Below, piece by piece: positions 9,650 through 19,452 of a stretch of 64,000 bases of DNA. This stretch comes from Celeribacter marinus (GTDB lineage Bacteria > Pseudomonadota > Alphaproteobacteria > Rhodobacterales > Rhodobacteraceae). The translations under genes and the position numbers were made by a program. The notes under the pieces are model-generated. The model worked only from the letters and a program-made list of their open reading frames with translations. It was not told the DNA's origin and did no database searches. Where the stretch lies: contig NZ_CP012023.1 of NCBI RefSeq assembly GCF_001308265.1, positions 310,001-374,000 on the forward strand. The letters run 5' to 3'. The number at the start of each line of letters is the position of its first letter. The first letter of the stretch is position 1.

Positions 9650-11503
9650 TTAGCCCTGCGCCTTTTCCAGTTTTTCGAGCGCGGTCATCCACATCTCTTC
9701 GGCACGCTCTTGTGCACCGCAGACTTCGGCGTATTTCTTTTGCCAAATCACAGCCGCTTCTTTGTCTTCATACAACGCAGGATCGGCTAGTTTAACCTGA
9801 AGCTTTTTGGACATATCTTCCAATTTGCTCATCCGCTCTTCGCATTTCTTTGCATCGGCCTTGAGGGCTTGGACTTCTTCACGCGTGGCTTTGCGCGCGG
9901 GTTTTGGCGCAACCTTGGGCTTTTTCTCAGCTTTTGGCTTTTCATCGCCTTGCAACAACAGATTGCGGTAGGCTTCCAAATCGTCTGAATAAGGCGCCAC
10001 ATGGCCATCTTTAACCAGCCACAACCGATCGGCCACGAGCGACAACAAGTGCATGTCGTGCGATACCAAAACAACCGCGCCCGTGTAGGCGGTCAGCGCC
10101 TCGACAAGAGCCTCGCGGCTTTCGATATCAAGGTGGTTGGTCGGCTCATCGAGGATCAGCAGGTGCGGCGCATCAAGCGTGGCCAGTAACAGCGACAAAC
10201 GCGCTTTTTGGCCCCCCGATAGACGGCCCACTTCGGTGTCGGCCTGATCAGCCCCTAAACCAAAGGTCGCCAGTTTCGCGCGCAATTTTGGCGGCAAAAC
10301 ACCCGGCATCGCACTTTGAAGGTGCTGAATGGGCGTCTCATTGAGGTGCAACTCGTCGACTTGGTGCTGCGCGAAAAAGCCGATGCGCAATTTGTTGTGG
10401 CGCGTCAGGCGTCCGCCCATCGGCTCCAAGCGATCCGAGAGCAATTTGGAGAGCGTTGATTTGCCCTCACCATTGCGGCCCAAGAGGGCAATACGGTCAT
10501 CTTGGTCGATGCGCAGGTCGAGCTTGCCGAGAATTTGCTTGCCGTCATAGCCCACCGATACGTTTTCCATATTGATGATCGGCGGTGACAACTCTTCGGG
10601 TTCGGGGAAGGTAAAGACCACGCGCGCCGCATCTTCGGGAGCGGTGATTTTGACCATCTTGTCGAGCATCTTAACACGTGACTGCGCTTGTTTCGCTTTG
10701 GAGGCCTTGGCCTTGAACCGGTCCACAAAGGATTGCAGGTGTTCGCGTTGCAGGTCTTGTTTCTTGGCCGCGGCGACGATCACGGCGCGTTTGGCGGCGC
10801 GCGCTTTGGCGAAATCGTCGTAGCCGCCCGTATAAAGCGTCAGCTTTTTGCTCTCCAGATGCAAAATCGCACCCACAGCACGGTTCAAAAGTGCACGGTC
10901 GTGCGAAATCAACAGCACAGTGTGCGGATATTTACCAAGGTAAGTCTCAAGCCACAACGCGCCCTCAAGATCGAGGTAGTTGGTCGGCTCATCGAGCAGC
11001 AAAAAGTCGGGCTGAGAGAACAAGACACCCGCGAGGGCCACACGCATCCGCCAGCCACCTGAAAAGGCGGAGCAGGGCATGTGGATTTCGGATTCGGTAA
11101 AGCCCAACCCTTTGAGAATGCTTGAGGCGCGCCCTTCGGCGCTCCATGCATCAATGTCCGCCAGACGGGTCTGAACCTCGGCAATGCGGTGCGGATCGGT
11201 GGCGGTTTCGGCCTCGGCCATCAACGCCTCGCGCTCCTCATCAGATGCCAAAACGGTATTGATCAAAGAGACCTCGTTGCCGGGCACCTCTTGGGCGACA
11301 CCGCCAATGCGCGCGCCGCGCGGGATTTCAATCGACCCGCCCTCAAGGCCCAATTCGCCGCGAATTATGCGAAACAGCGTGGTTTTGCCCGCGCCATTAC
11401 GGCCGACAATACCAACCTTGTGGCCGGTGGGGACGGTGACAGACGCGTTCTCGATCAGAGTGCGGCCTTCGACGGAGTATGTGATATCGTGGATTTTAAG
11501 CAT
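9650..11503 (-). CDS. ABC-F family ATP-binding protein (Uup/YheS type)
   Basis: Cytoplasmic ABC-F protein with two ATP-binding cassettes and no membrane domain; members act on ribosomes to resolve stalled translation. The 617-residue product has Walker A GRNGAGKT (34-41) in the first cassette and GRNGEGKS in the second. The second cassette has the canonical signature LSGGQ, while the first is degenerate (FSGGW). A lysine-rich linker near residues 215-270 and a charged coiled-coil C-terminus (about 530-617) are typical. [10 protein letters not shown] is a normal family N-terminus. The exact subfamily cannot be fixed without a tree. Confidence 0.92.
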   Translation of the reverse strand: MLKIHDITYSVEGRTLIENASVTVPTGHKVGIVGRNGAGKTTLFRIIRGELGLEGGSIEIPRGARIGGVAQEVPGNEVSLINTVLASDEEREALMAEAETATDPHRIAEVQTRLADIDAWSAEGRASSILKGLGFTESEIHMPCSAFSGGWRMRVALAGVLFSQPDFLLLDEPTNYLDLEGALWLETYLGKYPHTVLLISHDRALLNRAVGAILHLESKKLTLYTGGYDDFAKARAAKRAVIVAAAKKQDLQREHLQSFVDRFKAKASKAKQAQSRVKMLDKMVKITAPEDAARVVFTFPEPEELSPPIINMENVSVGYDGKQILGKLDLRIDQDDRIALLGRNGEGKSTLSKLLSDRLEPMGGRLTRHNKLRIGFFAQHQVDELHLNETPIQHLQSAMPGVLPPKLRAKLATFGLGADQADTEVGRLSGGQKARLSLLLATLDAPHLLILDEPTNHLDIESREALVEALTAYTGAVVLVSHDMHLLSLVADRLWLVKDGHVAPYSDDLEAYRNLLLQGDEKPKAEKKPKVAPKPARKATREEVQALKADAKKCEERMSKLEDMSKKLQVKLADPALYEDKEAAVIWQKKYAEVCGAQERAEEMWMTALEKLEKAQG

Positions 11504-11662
11504 GGGCTTCCATTGCCTGTGTTTGCGTCCCGCGTCAATCGCCGCTTTCGCAATCATCGCTTTTCAATGGCCTCTGTGCGTGGTAATCGGCGCGCAATCT
11601 TGCGGCGCGGGCCATTGGTCTGTTGTCGTTACCGCTATCAACGCAATTCAATGAGGTCCATC

Positions 11663-12085
11663 ATGGCTATTCAGCGCACATTCTCCATCATCAAACCAGA
11701 CGCCACAAAACGCAACCTGACAGGCGCAATTGCCGCCAAGTTCGAAGAGGCCGGCCTGCGCATCGTTGCAAGCAAGCGTATTCAATTGACACTTGCACAA
11801 GCCCAAGAATTCTACGGCGTCCACTCCGAGCGCCCCTTCTTTGGCGAATTGTGTGAGTTCATGATCTCCGAGCCAATCGTTGTTCAGGTTCTCGAAGGCG
11901 AAAACGCAATCGCTAAAAACCGCGAAGTCATGGGTGCAACAAACCCAGCAGACGCGGCAGACGGCACAATCCGCAAAGAGTTCGCACTCTCCATCGGTGA
12001 AAACTCCGTACACGGTTCCGACGCCCCTGAAACGGCCGCTGCAGAAATCGCATACTTCTTCTCCGGTCTCGAACTGGTTGGCTAA
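11663..12085 (+). CDS. ndk: Nucleoside diphosphate kinase
   Basis: Ndk transfers the gamma phosphate between nucleoside triphosphates and diphosphates through a phosphohistidine. The 140-residue protein is full length for the family, with the opening [15 protein letters not shown], the active-site His117 in ENSVHGSD, and the conserved FFGELCEFM segment. It is monocistronic: divergent from the ABC-F gene and closed by a strong terminator 30 bases downstream. Confidence 0.98.
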   Translation: MAIQRTFSIIKPDATKRNLTGAIAAKFEEAGLRIVASKRIQLTLAQAQEFYGVHSERPFFGELCEFMISEPIVVQVLEGENAIAKNREVMGATNPADAADGTIRKEFALSIGENSVHGSDAPETAAAEIAYFFSGLELVG

Positions 12086-12115
12086 ACCCATACGGGTTTA
12101 CGGCAAAAGAACACG

Positions 12116-12146
12116 AAAGACCGCTCCTTTTGGGGCGGTCTTTTTT
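12116..12146 (+). terminator. Rho-independent terminator of ndk
   Basis: AAAGACCGCTCC and GGGGCGGTCTTT form a stem around a TTTT loop, followed by a run of six T. It sits 30 bases after the ndk stop. Confidence 0.9.
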
Positions 12147-12174
12147 ATTGGGCATATATGAATATTGGCGGCGT

Positions 12175-12549
12175 CTAACGCTTTGTGCCTGTGTCGATCG
12201 CATTCAAGATCTGTTCGATGCCTGCGGGTGGCGCGTCCGGATTTTTCAAATTCTCGGCTTTAAGCCTGTCGAATTGTATGCGCAGCGCCTTTTTCTCATC
12301 GCCTTTGCAGTCGTTCCATGGTCGTCCCTGAAGGCCCATCACCAACGCATAGTAGCCGATGAAATGCGGCTGAGACCCACAGGCTAGCAGTTTGGCATAG
12401 GCCGCATCCGCACCAAGGTCGCGCAGCTGCTGCGCACTCGTGATCCCCGCGCGTGCAAAACTTGCATCGGACGCGGGTCCAAGGTTGCGGATGGTTGAAA
12501 CGGGCGCTGACGCAGAAGGCGGTCTAGCTGGTGACATGGGTGGTGACAT
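12175..12549 (-). CDS. TfoX/Sxy C-terminal domain protein
   Basis: A 124-residue protein whose region from about residue 20 to 95 matches the TfoX C-terminal domain: STIRNLGPASDASFARAGI is the typical opening, followed by a helix-hairpin-helix-like AQQLRDLGADAAYAKL and a GYYALVMGLQGRPW segment. The N-terminal TfoX domain is absent, as in many stand-alone homologues. Competence roles known for Sxy in Enterobacteria cannot be assumed here. The ATG at 12549 is used; another in-frame ATG lies four codons later, and a Pro/Ser-rich linker follows. It lies downstream of the small ORF at 12606-12719. Confidence 0.75.
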   Translation of the reverse strand: MSPPMSPARPPSASAPVSTIRNLGPASDASFARAGITSAQQLRDLGADAAYAKLLACGSQPHFIGYYALVMGLQGRPWNDCKGDEKKALRIQFDRLKAENLKNPDAPPAGIEQILNAIDTGTKR

Positions 12550-12605
12550 TGGCAACTCACACTCGGGAGCGTTCAGTTTAGTCAGCCCTGTGCACCGCGC
12601 AATGG

Positions 12606-12719
12606 CTAGATGTCGGCCCAGTCACGAAAGTTCACAGGCGGCGCATTTTGCGGTTTGCGTGGACCTAAGGGTGCGGTTTTGACGGGTTGTTTCGGGAGCG
12701 GTTGTGTTGCCGTTGCCAT
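12606..12719 (-). CDS. Small hypothetical protein (37 aa)
   Basis: A short reading frame that gene callers easily miss. It starts with an ATG at 12719 preceded by TGAGG with a 6-base spacer, and encodes a 37-residue Pro/Lys/Thr-rich peptide ending in VNFRDWADI before a TAG stop. An in-frame ATG four codons upstream is also possible. Proline-rich basic composition with an aromatic, acidic tail looks like a real small protein, and the codons resemble neighbouring genes. I do not recognise a family. It could be co-transcribed with the TfoX-domain gene 57 bases downstream. Confidence 0.5.
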   Translation of the reverse strand: MATATQPLPKQPVKTAPLGPRKPQNAPPVNFRDWADI

Positions 12720-12851
12720 GATATGCCTCATACGATTTAAACCTCTAACGGGTTCATTTGATCATGAGACTATGCCACAGGTATGGCCCAATTTTGACCA
12801 TTCAGTTTGAAATTGGACCACATTGTGACAAAAATGCCGTGAGGCGCGAGG

Positions 12852-13682
12852 TTAGAATCCTTTGACCACACTGTCGATGGCGTGAAGTGTGCCAAGGAGC
12901 GGGCCAAGATCCTCGATACGGATCATGTTTGGCCCATCTGAGGGCGCGTTGTCAGGGTCTTCGTGCGTCTCGATAAACAGACACGCTGTTCCAACGGCGA
13001 CGGCGGCGCGCGCCAGCGGCGGCACCATTGTGCGATCTCCGCCCGACGAGTTGCCGTTGCCGCCGGGCTGTTGCACCGAATGTGTCGCGTCAAAACAGAC
13101 GGGATAGCCGGTTTGTGCCATACGGGGCAGGCCGCGAAAGTCGCTCACAAGCGTATTGTAACCAAAGGACGTGCCGCGATCGCAGAGCATAATGTTTTCA
13201 TTGCCCGTCGACGCGACCTTTGCTGCGACATTGTCCATATCCCACGGCGCAAGGAATTGACCCTTTTTGATGTTGATCGCCTTGCCGGTTTCCCCAGCGG
13301 CCAATAGCAAATCGGTTTGACGACACAGAAACGCAGGGATCTGCAAGATATCGACGGCCTGCGCCGCCATGGCGCAGTGGTGGGTTTCATGGACATCTGT
13401 CAACACAGGGCAACCGAACTCGTCACGGATTTTCGACAAGATTTCGAGACCTTGCTCGGCACCAAGGCCGCGTTGTCCACCCAAAGACGAGCGGTTCGCC
13501 TTGTCGTATGAGCCCTTAAAGATGAACGGGGTTTTGGTGGCGGCACAGCTTTCGGCAATTTTTTCCGCCAACATCCGCGCGTGATCGAGACTTTCCAACT
13601 GGCATGGCCCCGCAATCAGGCCAAAGGCGAGGTCATTGGACAGGGTGATGTTGCCGACTGAAATGGATTTCGCGTGCGTCAT
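12852..13682 (-). CDS. kdsA: 3-deoxy-8-phosphooctulonate (KDO-8-P) synthase
   Basis: KdsA condenses phosphoenolpyruvate with arabinose 5-phosphate to make KDO-8-phosphate for the LPS inner core. The 276-residue protein has the family motifs GLIAGPCQLES near residue 20, IFKGSYDKANRSS near 56, TDVHE, and FDATHSVQQPGG. The ATG at 13682 follows AAGGAG and gives a normal length; the longer frame upstream adds a nonconserved stretch and is rejected. It is one of two LPS-related loci in the window, the other being lptFGD. Confidence 0.96.
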   Translation of the reverse strand: MTHAKSISVGNITLSNDLAFGLIAGPCQLESLDHARMLAEKIAESCAATKTPFIFKGSYDKANRSSLGGQRGLGAEQGLEILSKIRDEFGCPVLTDVHETHHCAMAAQAVDILQIPAFLCRQTDLLLAAGETGKAINIKKGQFLAPWDMDNVAAKVASTGNENIMLCDRGTSFGYNTLVSDFRGLPRMAQTGYPVCFDATHSVQQPGGNGNSSGGDRTMVPPLARAAVAVGTACLFIETHEDPDNAPSDGPNMIRIEDLGPLLGTLHAIDSVVKGF

Positions 13683-13954
13683 AAAAGGCTCCTTTGGTGT
13701 TGATGTCATAAACCACACATCACAGGTCAGGGGCAAGAGAGGGCAGGTGCGGCGGTACTCGCGTGGTGATGTTGCGCCATTAACTATGCGTTAACTACCT
13801 CAGGTATGCGCCAATCGCATAGCGGGTTGACCATCTTGGCGATTGTCCCAAAGCGCTTTTAGGCGCATTTAGATCACATCCGAAACGGGCCGTTGTTCAA
13901 AGGCCCATTCCTCAAAAGGGCCTCATCGAAATGGCCCGCATACTGGAGACCGAT

Positions 13955-14170
13955 ATGGCCTATGCAACACAAATCCTGACTTCCCATGACACTTTTGCTG
14001 CTCGTGTAGAGCGCGCAATCGACGGCCTGCGCCACTGGCGCGCCCAACGTGCCGAGTTCACAAAAATTTACAATGAACTCGCCTCAATGACAGACCGCGA
14101 CCTCGCAGACATCGGTATTTCGCACGGTCAAATCCGTGAAATCGCTGAGCAAGCCGCCGCAGCCGTCTAA
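13955..14170 (+). CDS. DUF1127 (YjiS-like) small protein
   Basis: A 71-residue protein with the C-terminal DUF1127 domain: an amphipathic arginine-rich helix followed by LASMTDRDLADIGISHGQIRE, the family hallmark. Small DUF1127 proteins are common in Rhodobacterales and some have been linked to RNA binding and stress or phosphate responses; its role here is unknown. The ATG at 13955 follows GGAG with a 6-base spacer. An in-frame ATG at 13931 would add eight residues. The gene is single, with a terminator 47 bases downstream. Confidence 0.8.
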   Translation: MAYATQILTSHDTFAARVERAIDGLRHWRAQRAEFTKIYNELASMTDRDLADIGISHGQIREIAEQAAAAV

Positions 14171-14217
14171 TCAAATTCTCCCTCTAGGTCGGTACCTCCT
14201 CCCGTCGACCTAAACGG

Positions 14218-14247
14218 TAAAACCCGCGCTCAATGGCGCGGGTTTTA
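14218..14247. terminator. Bidirectional terminator between the DUF1127 gene and choV
   Basis: The arms TAAAACCCGCGC and GCGCGGGTTTTA flank a six-base loop. T-rich tails occur on both strands, so it can serve the converging plus-strand DUF1127 gene and the minus-strand choXWV operon. Confidence 0.85.
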
Positions 14248-14282
14248 GTGTTTTAAAGTAGGCAATTAACCGGTGATGTACG

Positions 14283-15323
14283 TCACGCGCTGTGCGGTGT
14301 CACAAGTTTGGTCAGGAGTGATTCAGACGTGACCACGCCGATTGCAACGCCGTTGCGCGTCACAATAACCGGACTGTGCGTTGCCGTAAGATGCGCTGCG
14401 AAGTCCAAAACAGGCGTTTGTTCATCGACATGTCTGACATCCGCGACACTTACATTGCCCGCATGCGCCGTCATCACGTCTCCTGCGCGCAAAAAGGTGA
14501 GCGGGTTGGAGTGGGCCACAAATTCAGCCACATACGCGTCAACGGGGGTTTTGGCGATGCCGTTTGGCGTATCGCATTGCACGATACGCCCGCCGTCCAT
14601 CATGGCGATGCGATTGCCCAGTTTGAACGCCTCGTCGAGATCATGACTGACAAAGATGATTGTGCGTTTCAGGCGCTCTTGCAGCTCTAACAACTCGTCT
14701 TGTAACTTGGTTCGGATCAGCGGATCGAGGGCCGAAAACGGCTCGTCCATTAGTAGAATAGGGGCTTGGGTCGCAAAGGCGCGTGCGAGCCCGACACGTT
14801 GTTGCATGCCACCCGACAATTCACTGACCTTGTTGTCCGCCCAATCGGAAAGCCCAACAAGATCAAGCTGCTCCAAGACAACCTTGCGCCGCTGCGCCTT
14901 GCCCATACCGCCAAGTTCAAGGCCAAGCCCGACATTTTCCGCGACACTACGCCATGGCAACAGGCCAAATTGTTGAAACACCATCGCCACGCGTTCGCGG
15001 CGAATACGGCGCAAATCGGCGGGTGAGGCATCCGTGACATTGACGAGCGTATCACCCTCGCGCACATGCACCGCACCGCGCACCACCGGATTTAGCCCGT
15101 TCACGGCACGCAACAGCGTTGATTTCCCCGACCCGGACAGGCCCATCAGGACCAGAATTTCACCCTCGTGGACGTCAAGTGAACAGTCATGCACGCCCAA
15201 AACCTGACCGGATTTTTCCTGCACGGTGGTGCGATCAAGACCCTCATCCATCAACGGGAGCGCCGAGGCGGGCGCGTCACCAAACACAATAGAGACGTTT
15301 TCGATTTTGACCGCGACACTCAT
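14283..15323 (-). CDS. choV: Choline ABC transporter ATP-binding protein
   Basis: ATPase of a choline / quaternary amine importer of the ProV/OpuAA type. The 346-residue product has Walker A GLSGSGKST (61-69), signature LSGGMQQRV, Walker B ILLMDEP, and a C-terminal extension (about 270-346) that resembles CBS domains used for osmotic or ionic gating in this family. Its start overlaps the choW stop as ATGA. Position beside betIBA makes choline the likely substrate, as in the Sinorhizobium meliloti ChoXWV system. Confidence 0.92.
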   Translation of the reverse strand: MSVAVKIENVSIVFGDAPASALPLMDEGLDRTTVQEKSGQVLGVHDCSLDVHEGEILVLMGLSGSGKSTLLRAVNGLNPVVRGAVHVREGDTLVNVTDASPADLRRIRRERVAMVFQQFGLLPWRSVAENVGLGLELGGMGKAQRRKVVLEQLDLVGLSDWADNKVSELSGGMQQRVGLARAFATQAPILLMDEPFSALDPLIRTKLQDELLELQERLKRTIIFVSHDLDEAFKLGNRIAMMDGGRIVQCDTPNGIAKTPVDAYVAEFVAHSNPLTFLRAGDVMTAHAGNVSVADVRHVDEQTPVLDFAAHLTATHSPVIVTRNGVAIGVVTSESLLTKLVTPHSA

Positions 15324-16156
15324 GTGTCTTTCCCCCAGTTCAGCATGCGATCAAGCACGATGGCGACCACCACAATCACCATCCCGCTTTCAAATCCGAG
15401 CGCGGTGTTGACTTGGTTCAGCGCCCGTACAACTGGCACGCCTAACCCGTCCGCGCCCACAAGGGCCGCGATCACAACCATGGACAGCGCAAGCATGATC
15501 GTCTGGTTGAGTCCCGCCATGATCTGGGGCAGGGCATAGGGCAATTCGGCCTTGATCAACACGTCGCGGTTGGTGCCGCCAAAGGCGCGCACAGCTTCGG
15601 TGAGGCGCTCGGGTGTCGAGGCAATGCCAAGTTGCGTCAGGCGGATCGGCGCGGGCAGCACAAAGATCACGGTGGCGATCAGGCCCGGCACCATGCCGAT
15701 GCCGAAAAACACAATGGCGGGAATGAGATAGACGAATGTAGGAAGGGTCTGCATGAGGTCTAGAACGGGCCGCATCACCGCATACAGGCGCGGACGGTGC
15801 GCTGCCGCAATCCCGATGGGAACCCCCACGGACATACACACAACACAGGCCGAAATGACGAGTGTCAGACTTTCGGTTGTTTCCTCCCAATAGTCTTGGT
15901 TTAGGATAAACAAAAACCCCAGCGCCACGAGAACGCAAGTTTTCCAGTTGCGTTGGATCACCCATGTCAGGGTGACAAAAACGCCGATAATGATGAGAGG
16001 CGAGGGCGTTTGCAGTACCCATAAAAACGTATCAATCATCGCCTCAAGGGCAACGGATAGCGCATCAAGCCCGCCTTCGGCATGTGTGCTGATCCAGTTA
16101 AAGGCTGCACTTGCAAGGGCGCCAACGGGGATCTTGTGAGACGTCAGCCAATCCAC
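15320..16156 (-). CDS. choW: Choline ABC transporter permease
   Basis: ProW-like inner membrane permease of 278 residues with about six hydrophobic helices. It carries the cytoplasmic coupling loop of binding-protein-dependent permeases around FGGTNRDVLIKAELPYALPQIMAGLNQ (here the residues before and after the Ala-Leu-Pro turn contact the ATPase). The start is a GTG at 16156 with AAGG ten bases upstream; no better ATG exists. It is coupled to choV by a 4-base overlap and separated from choX by about 80 bases. Confidence 0.92.
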   Translation of the reverse strand: MDWLTSHKIPVGALASAAFNWISTHAEGGLDALSVALEAMIDTFLWVLQTPSPLIIIGVFVTLTWVIQRNWKTCVLVALGFLFILNQDYWEETTESLTLVISACVVCMSVGVPIGIAAAHRPRLYAVMRPVLDLMQTLPTFVYLIPAIVFFGIGMVPGLIATVIFVLPAPIRLTQLGIASTPERLTEAVRAFGGTNRDVLIKAELPYALPQIMAGLNQTIMLALSMVVIAALVGADGLGVPVVRALNQVNTALGFESGMVIVVVAIVLDRMLNWGKDT

Positions 16157-16239
16157 TGCGGGCCTGCCTTTCGAAGAGGGGGTATAAGACGGGGTCGGGG
16201 CCTCGCATCACCTGCAAGGCCCCGCATTCAGGTTTGGTG

Positions 16240-17160
16240 TTACAGCCCGAGAGCGGTTTTGACGGCGCTCAAACCATCTGTCTCGTCGGCAGCTGTTACA
16301 CCGTCAAGCCATGCATCCAAAACGGACGGGTTCGCAGTCAGCCATGTTTTTGCGGCGTCCGTGGCCTCAATCCCGTCATTGAGGATTGCCCCCATAATCT
16401 CGTTTTCCATTTCAAGCGAGAAAGACAGGTTTTGGAGCAGCGCGCCGACATTCGGACACTGCGCCACATAGCCCGCGCGGGTATTGGTGTGAACGGTTGC
16501 GCCGCCATAGTTTGGCCCGAACCACTCATCGCCACCCGATAGATACGTGAGGTCGAAATTGGCGTTCATCGGGTGCGGTGCCCATCCCAAGAACACAATT
16601 GGCTCGTCCTTTTTCGATAGGCGGGCCACTTGCGACAACATGCCTTGCTCGGAGCTTTCTTTAACGTCGAAGTCTTTGAGACCAAATGCATCGGCCGTGA
16701 TCATATCAAGGATCAAACGGTTCCCGTCATTGCCCGGCTCGATCCCGAAAATCGTTGCGTCCAACGCGTCTGCCTGTGCTGCAATCGCGGCGAAATCCGT
16801 AATCCCAAGCGCCGCCCCCGCAGCGTTGGTGGCAAGCGTGTATTTCGCGCCCTCAAGGTTGGCACGCAAGCTATCAACCGTGCCTTTTTCGAGGTAGGGG
16901 GCAATATCGGCCTCCATCGTTGGCATCCAGTTGCCCAAGAAGACGTCAACATCGCCTTGTTCCAACGACACATATGTGACGGGCACGGACAGCACGCGGG
17001 TTTCGGTGTCGTAGCCTAAGGCCTCCAGAACTGTCGTGGCCACTGCGGTTGTCGCCGTGATATCTGTCCAGCCGACATCAGAGAAGGTGACGGTGGAACA
17101 ATCAGCCATTGCAGATGCGGCTGTGAGCGCTAATACAGATGTGGTAAGAGCAATTTTCAT
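16240..17160 (-). CDS. choX: Choline-binding periplasmic protein
   Basis: Periplasmic substrate-binding protein of the OpuAC-like family. The 306-residue precursor has a clear signal peptide (cleavage near Ala19-Asp20). Aromatic residues expected to cage the quaternary ammonium are present, such as Trp in VGWTDI, GNWMPT and LGWAPHPMN. Two cysteines may form a disulfide. It is the first gene of choXWV and is transcribed away from betI, with a BetI-type palindrome between them, so the operon is probably choline-inducible. Confidence 0.93.
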   Translation of the reverse strand: MKIALTTSVLALTAASAMADCSTVTFSDVGWTDITATTAVATTVLEALGYDTETRVLSVPVTYVSLEQGDVDVFLGNWMPTMEADIAPYLEKGTVDSLRANLEGAKYTLATNAAGAALGITDFAAIAAQADALDATIFGIEPGNDGNRLILDMITADAFGLKDFDVKESSEQGMLSQVARLSKKDEPIVFLGWAPHPMNANFDLTYLSGGDEWFGPNYGGATVHTNTRAGYVAQCPNVGALLQNLSFSLEMENEIMGAILNDGIEATDAAKTWLTANPSVLDAWLDGVTAADETDGLSAVKTALGL

Positions 17161-17196
17161 GGAGTCCTCGATGCGGTTAAGGGAGCTGTGGAAAAG

Positions 17197-17222
17197 TTAT
17201 TGATTGACGAGTCAATTAATAA
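17197..17222. promoter_or_regulatory. BetI-type operator between choX and betI
   Basis: Two 12-base arms, TTATTGATTGAC and GTCAATTAATAA, are inverted around a 2-base spacer and match at 11 of 12 positions. The site lies in the 141-base gap between the divergent choX and betI genes. BetI repressors bind palindromes of this AT-rich ATTGA...TCAAT type, so one site could control both units. Assignment to BetI is an inference from position and form. Confidence 0.8.
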
Positions 17223-17301
17223 GCGCATATTTTAGAAAAGCAACCACGCAATGGTGCTGCCTGCTTTGTCACGCACATGTGCCCCAATCCGAAAGTGTGA
17301 C

Positions 17302-17985
17302 ATGGCCCGAAAACCCGAAGAAGAACGGCGCGCAGACCTCATTGCCGCCACTATCCGCGAAATCGGCGCAACTGGCACGTTAAATGTGACCACAAGCCAG
17401 ATTGCCAAAAGTGCAGGCGTCTCACCCGGTTTGGCGTTTCACTATTTTCGCGACAAAGAGGGGCTATTCTTGGCCGCGATGCGTTCCATTCTGAGTGGGT
17501 ACGGCGCGGATGTGCGCACGGCCCTCAAAGACACCAAAACACCGGATGAACGCCTAGAGGCGATTGCATATGCCAGTTTTGGGATGACGAGTTTTCGGCG
17601 CGAGGCGATTTCGGCATGGGTGAATTTCTACGCCTTGGCGCTGCGCTCTGATGCGGCGCGCCGCCTTTTGTACGTCTATCACCGCCGGTTGCATTCCAAC
17701 CTTGTGTACGGCTTGCGGCCAAAGGTGGGAGAGCGCGCACCCGATGTGGCACGCCGCATTGCGGGACTGATTGACGGGCTATATCTGCGCTATGCCCTTG
17801 ATACCAAGTCGATGCCTGCGCGCGATCTCATTGCATCTGATCCTGACGGGTCCGAAGGCTCGCACCACATTTTGCGCGCCATTGCCGCCGAGTGCACCGA
17901 AGTCCACGAAAATGACGATATCTCGATCGAACACGTCGATCCCGACCCCATGGCGCCCCTTGCGGGGCCACAGGAGCACGCATGA
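17302..17985 (+). CDS. betI: Choline-responsive transcriptional repressor BetI
   Basis: TetR-family repressor of 227 residues controlling choline uptake and oxidation. The N-terminal helix-turn-helix (about 25-60) contains [20 protein letters not shown], and the conserved [17 protein letters not shown] segment of BetI is present. The ATG at 17302 gives the typical [10 protein letters not shown] start; the 17-codon upstream extension is not conserved. Its last bases overlap the betB start as ATGA, so betI-betB-betA form one operon. Confidence 0.94.
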   Translation: MARKPEEERRADLIAATIREIGATGTLNVTTSQIAKSAGVSPGLAFHYFRDKEGLFLAAMRSILSGYGADVRTALKDTKTPDERLEAIAYASFGMTSFRREAISAWVNFYALALRSDAARRLLYVYHRRLHSNLVYGLRPKVGERAPDVARRIAGLIDGLYLRYALDTKSMPARDLIASDPDGSEGSHHILRAIAAECTEVHENDDISIEHVDPDPMAPLAGPQEHA

Positions 17986-19442
17986 CATTGACCTACCAAC
18001 CCACCGCCAGCCATTTCGTTAATGGACGCTACGTTGAAGATACCGATGGCGCACGCATTGACGTGATCTATCCACATACGGGCGCGGTGATTGCAACGGT
18101 ACATGCCGCCACACCTGCGTTGATTGACGAAGCCCTTGCGAGTGCGAAAGCGGCACAGGTGGAGTGGGCCGCGCGATCAGGCACCGAGCGGGGCCGCGTG
18201 TTGCGGTATGCCGCCGACATCATGCGGCAGCGCAATCGTGAGCTATCACACCTTGAAACCCATGATACGGGCAAACCTCTCTCAGAGACACTTGTTGCGG
18301 ATGCCGCGTCTGGCGCAGATGCGCTTGAGTATTTCGGTGGGCTTGCGGGCACATTAACGGGCGAGCATATCCCACTTTCGGACGGGGATTTCGTCTATAC
18401 ACGCCGCGAACCTTTGGGCGTGTGTGTCGGGTTGGGCGCGTGGAACTACCCCATTCAAATTGCCAGTTGGAAAGCCGCACCTGCGCTGGCATGCGGCAAT
18501 GCGGTTGTGTTCAAACCCTCGGAGATGACGCCACTGTCCGCGCTCAAACTGGCGGAAATTCTGATGGAGGCGGGCGCACCCGCCGGTCTGTTCAATGTGC
18601 TCCAAGGCGCGGGAGACGTGGGCGCGGCTTTGGTGACAGACCCACGCGTGGCCAAAGTGTCCCTCACAGGATCGGTCCCGACAGGGCGCAAGGTCTACGC
18701 CGCAGCCGCAGACGGAATACGCCACGTTACCATGGAACTTGGCGGCAAATCCCCCATTGTGGTGTTCGATGATGCGCACCTTGAAAATGCAGTCTCCGCC
18801 GCGATCAATGGTAATTTCTACTCGACCGGACAGATTTGTTCCAACGGTACGCGCGTCTTCGTTCACGATGCAATCTATGATGCCTTTGTGGCCCGCGTGG
18901 CGCAGCGCATGGACGGCGCAGTGATTGGCGATCCGATGGATGAGGCCACCACCGTTGGCCCGATGGTCTCGGCGCGCCAACGCGAGATCGTCGCGGGCTA
19001 TATAACAGCGGGCCGTGAGGAGGGCGCGCGCCTTGTCAAAGGCGGGGCCATGTTGGACGGTGACGGCTTCTACATCGAACCTGCACTCTTTGCCGATGTC
19101 ACGGACGAGATGCGTATTGCGCGCGAAGAGATCTTTGGTCCTGTGATGTCCGTGCTGCGCTTTCATGAGGAGGCGGAGGTCGTGGCGCGCGCCAACGCCA
19201 CCGAATTTGGCCTTGCGGCGGGCGTGTTCACCAGTGACCTCACGCGCGCACACCGTGTTGCGGCCGCGTTCGAGGCGGGCACATGCTATATCAATGCCTA
19301 TAATCTCACCCCCGTCGAGGCACCATTCGGGGGCGTCAAAGCCTCGGGTGTGGGGCGTGAAAACTCCAAAGCGGCGATTGAACACTACACCCAGATAAAA
19401 ACCGTCTACGTCGGGATGAACGACACCGAAGCGGCGTTTTAA
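17982..19442 (+). CDS. betB: Betaine aldehyde dehydrogenase
   Basis: BetB oxidises betaine aldehyde to glycine betaine with NAD(P)+, the second step of osmoprotectant synthesis. The 486-residue aldehyde dehydrogenase has [11 protein letters not shown] in the cofactor site, the general base Glu252 in MELGGKSP and the catalytic Cys286 in [15 protein letters not shown] precedes the ATG, which overlaps the betI stop. It is followed by betA after 10 bases. Confidence 0.97.
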   Translation: MTLTYQPTASHFVNGRYVEDTDGARIDVIYPHTGAVIATVHAATPALIDEALASAKAAQVEWAARSGTERGRVLRYAADIMRQRNRELSHLETHDTGKPLSETLVADAASGADALEYFGGLAGTLTGEHIPLSDGDFVYTRREPLGVCVGLGAWNYPIQIASWKAAPALACGNAVVFKPSEMTPLSALKLAEILMEAGAPAGLFNVLQGAGDVGAALVTDPRVAKVSLTGSVPTGRKVYAAAADGIRHVTMELGGKSPIVVFDDAHLENAVSAAINGNFYSTGQICSNGTRVFVHDAIYDAFVARVAQRMDGAVIGDPMDEATTVGPMVSARQREIVAGYITAGREEGARLVKGGAMLDGDGFYIEPALFADVTDEMRIAREEIFGPVMSVLRFHEEAEVVARANATEFGLAAGVFTSDLTRAHRVAAAFEAGTCYINAYNLTPVEAPFGGVKASGVGRENSKAAIEHYTQIKTVYVGMNDTEAAF

Positions 19443-19452
19443 GGGGGCTGAT

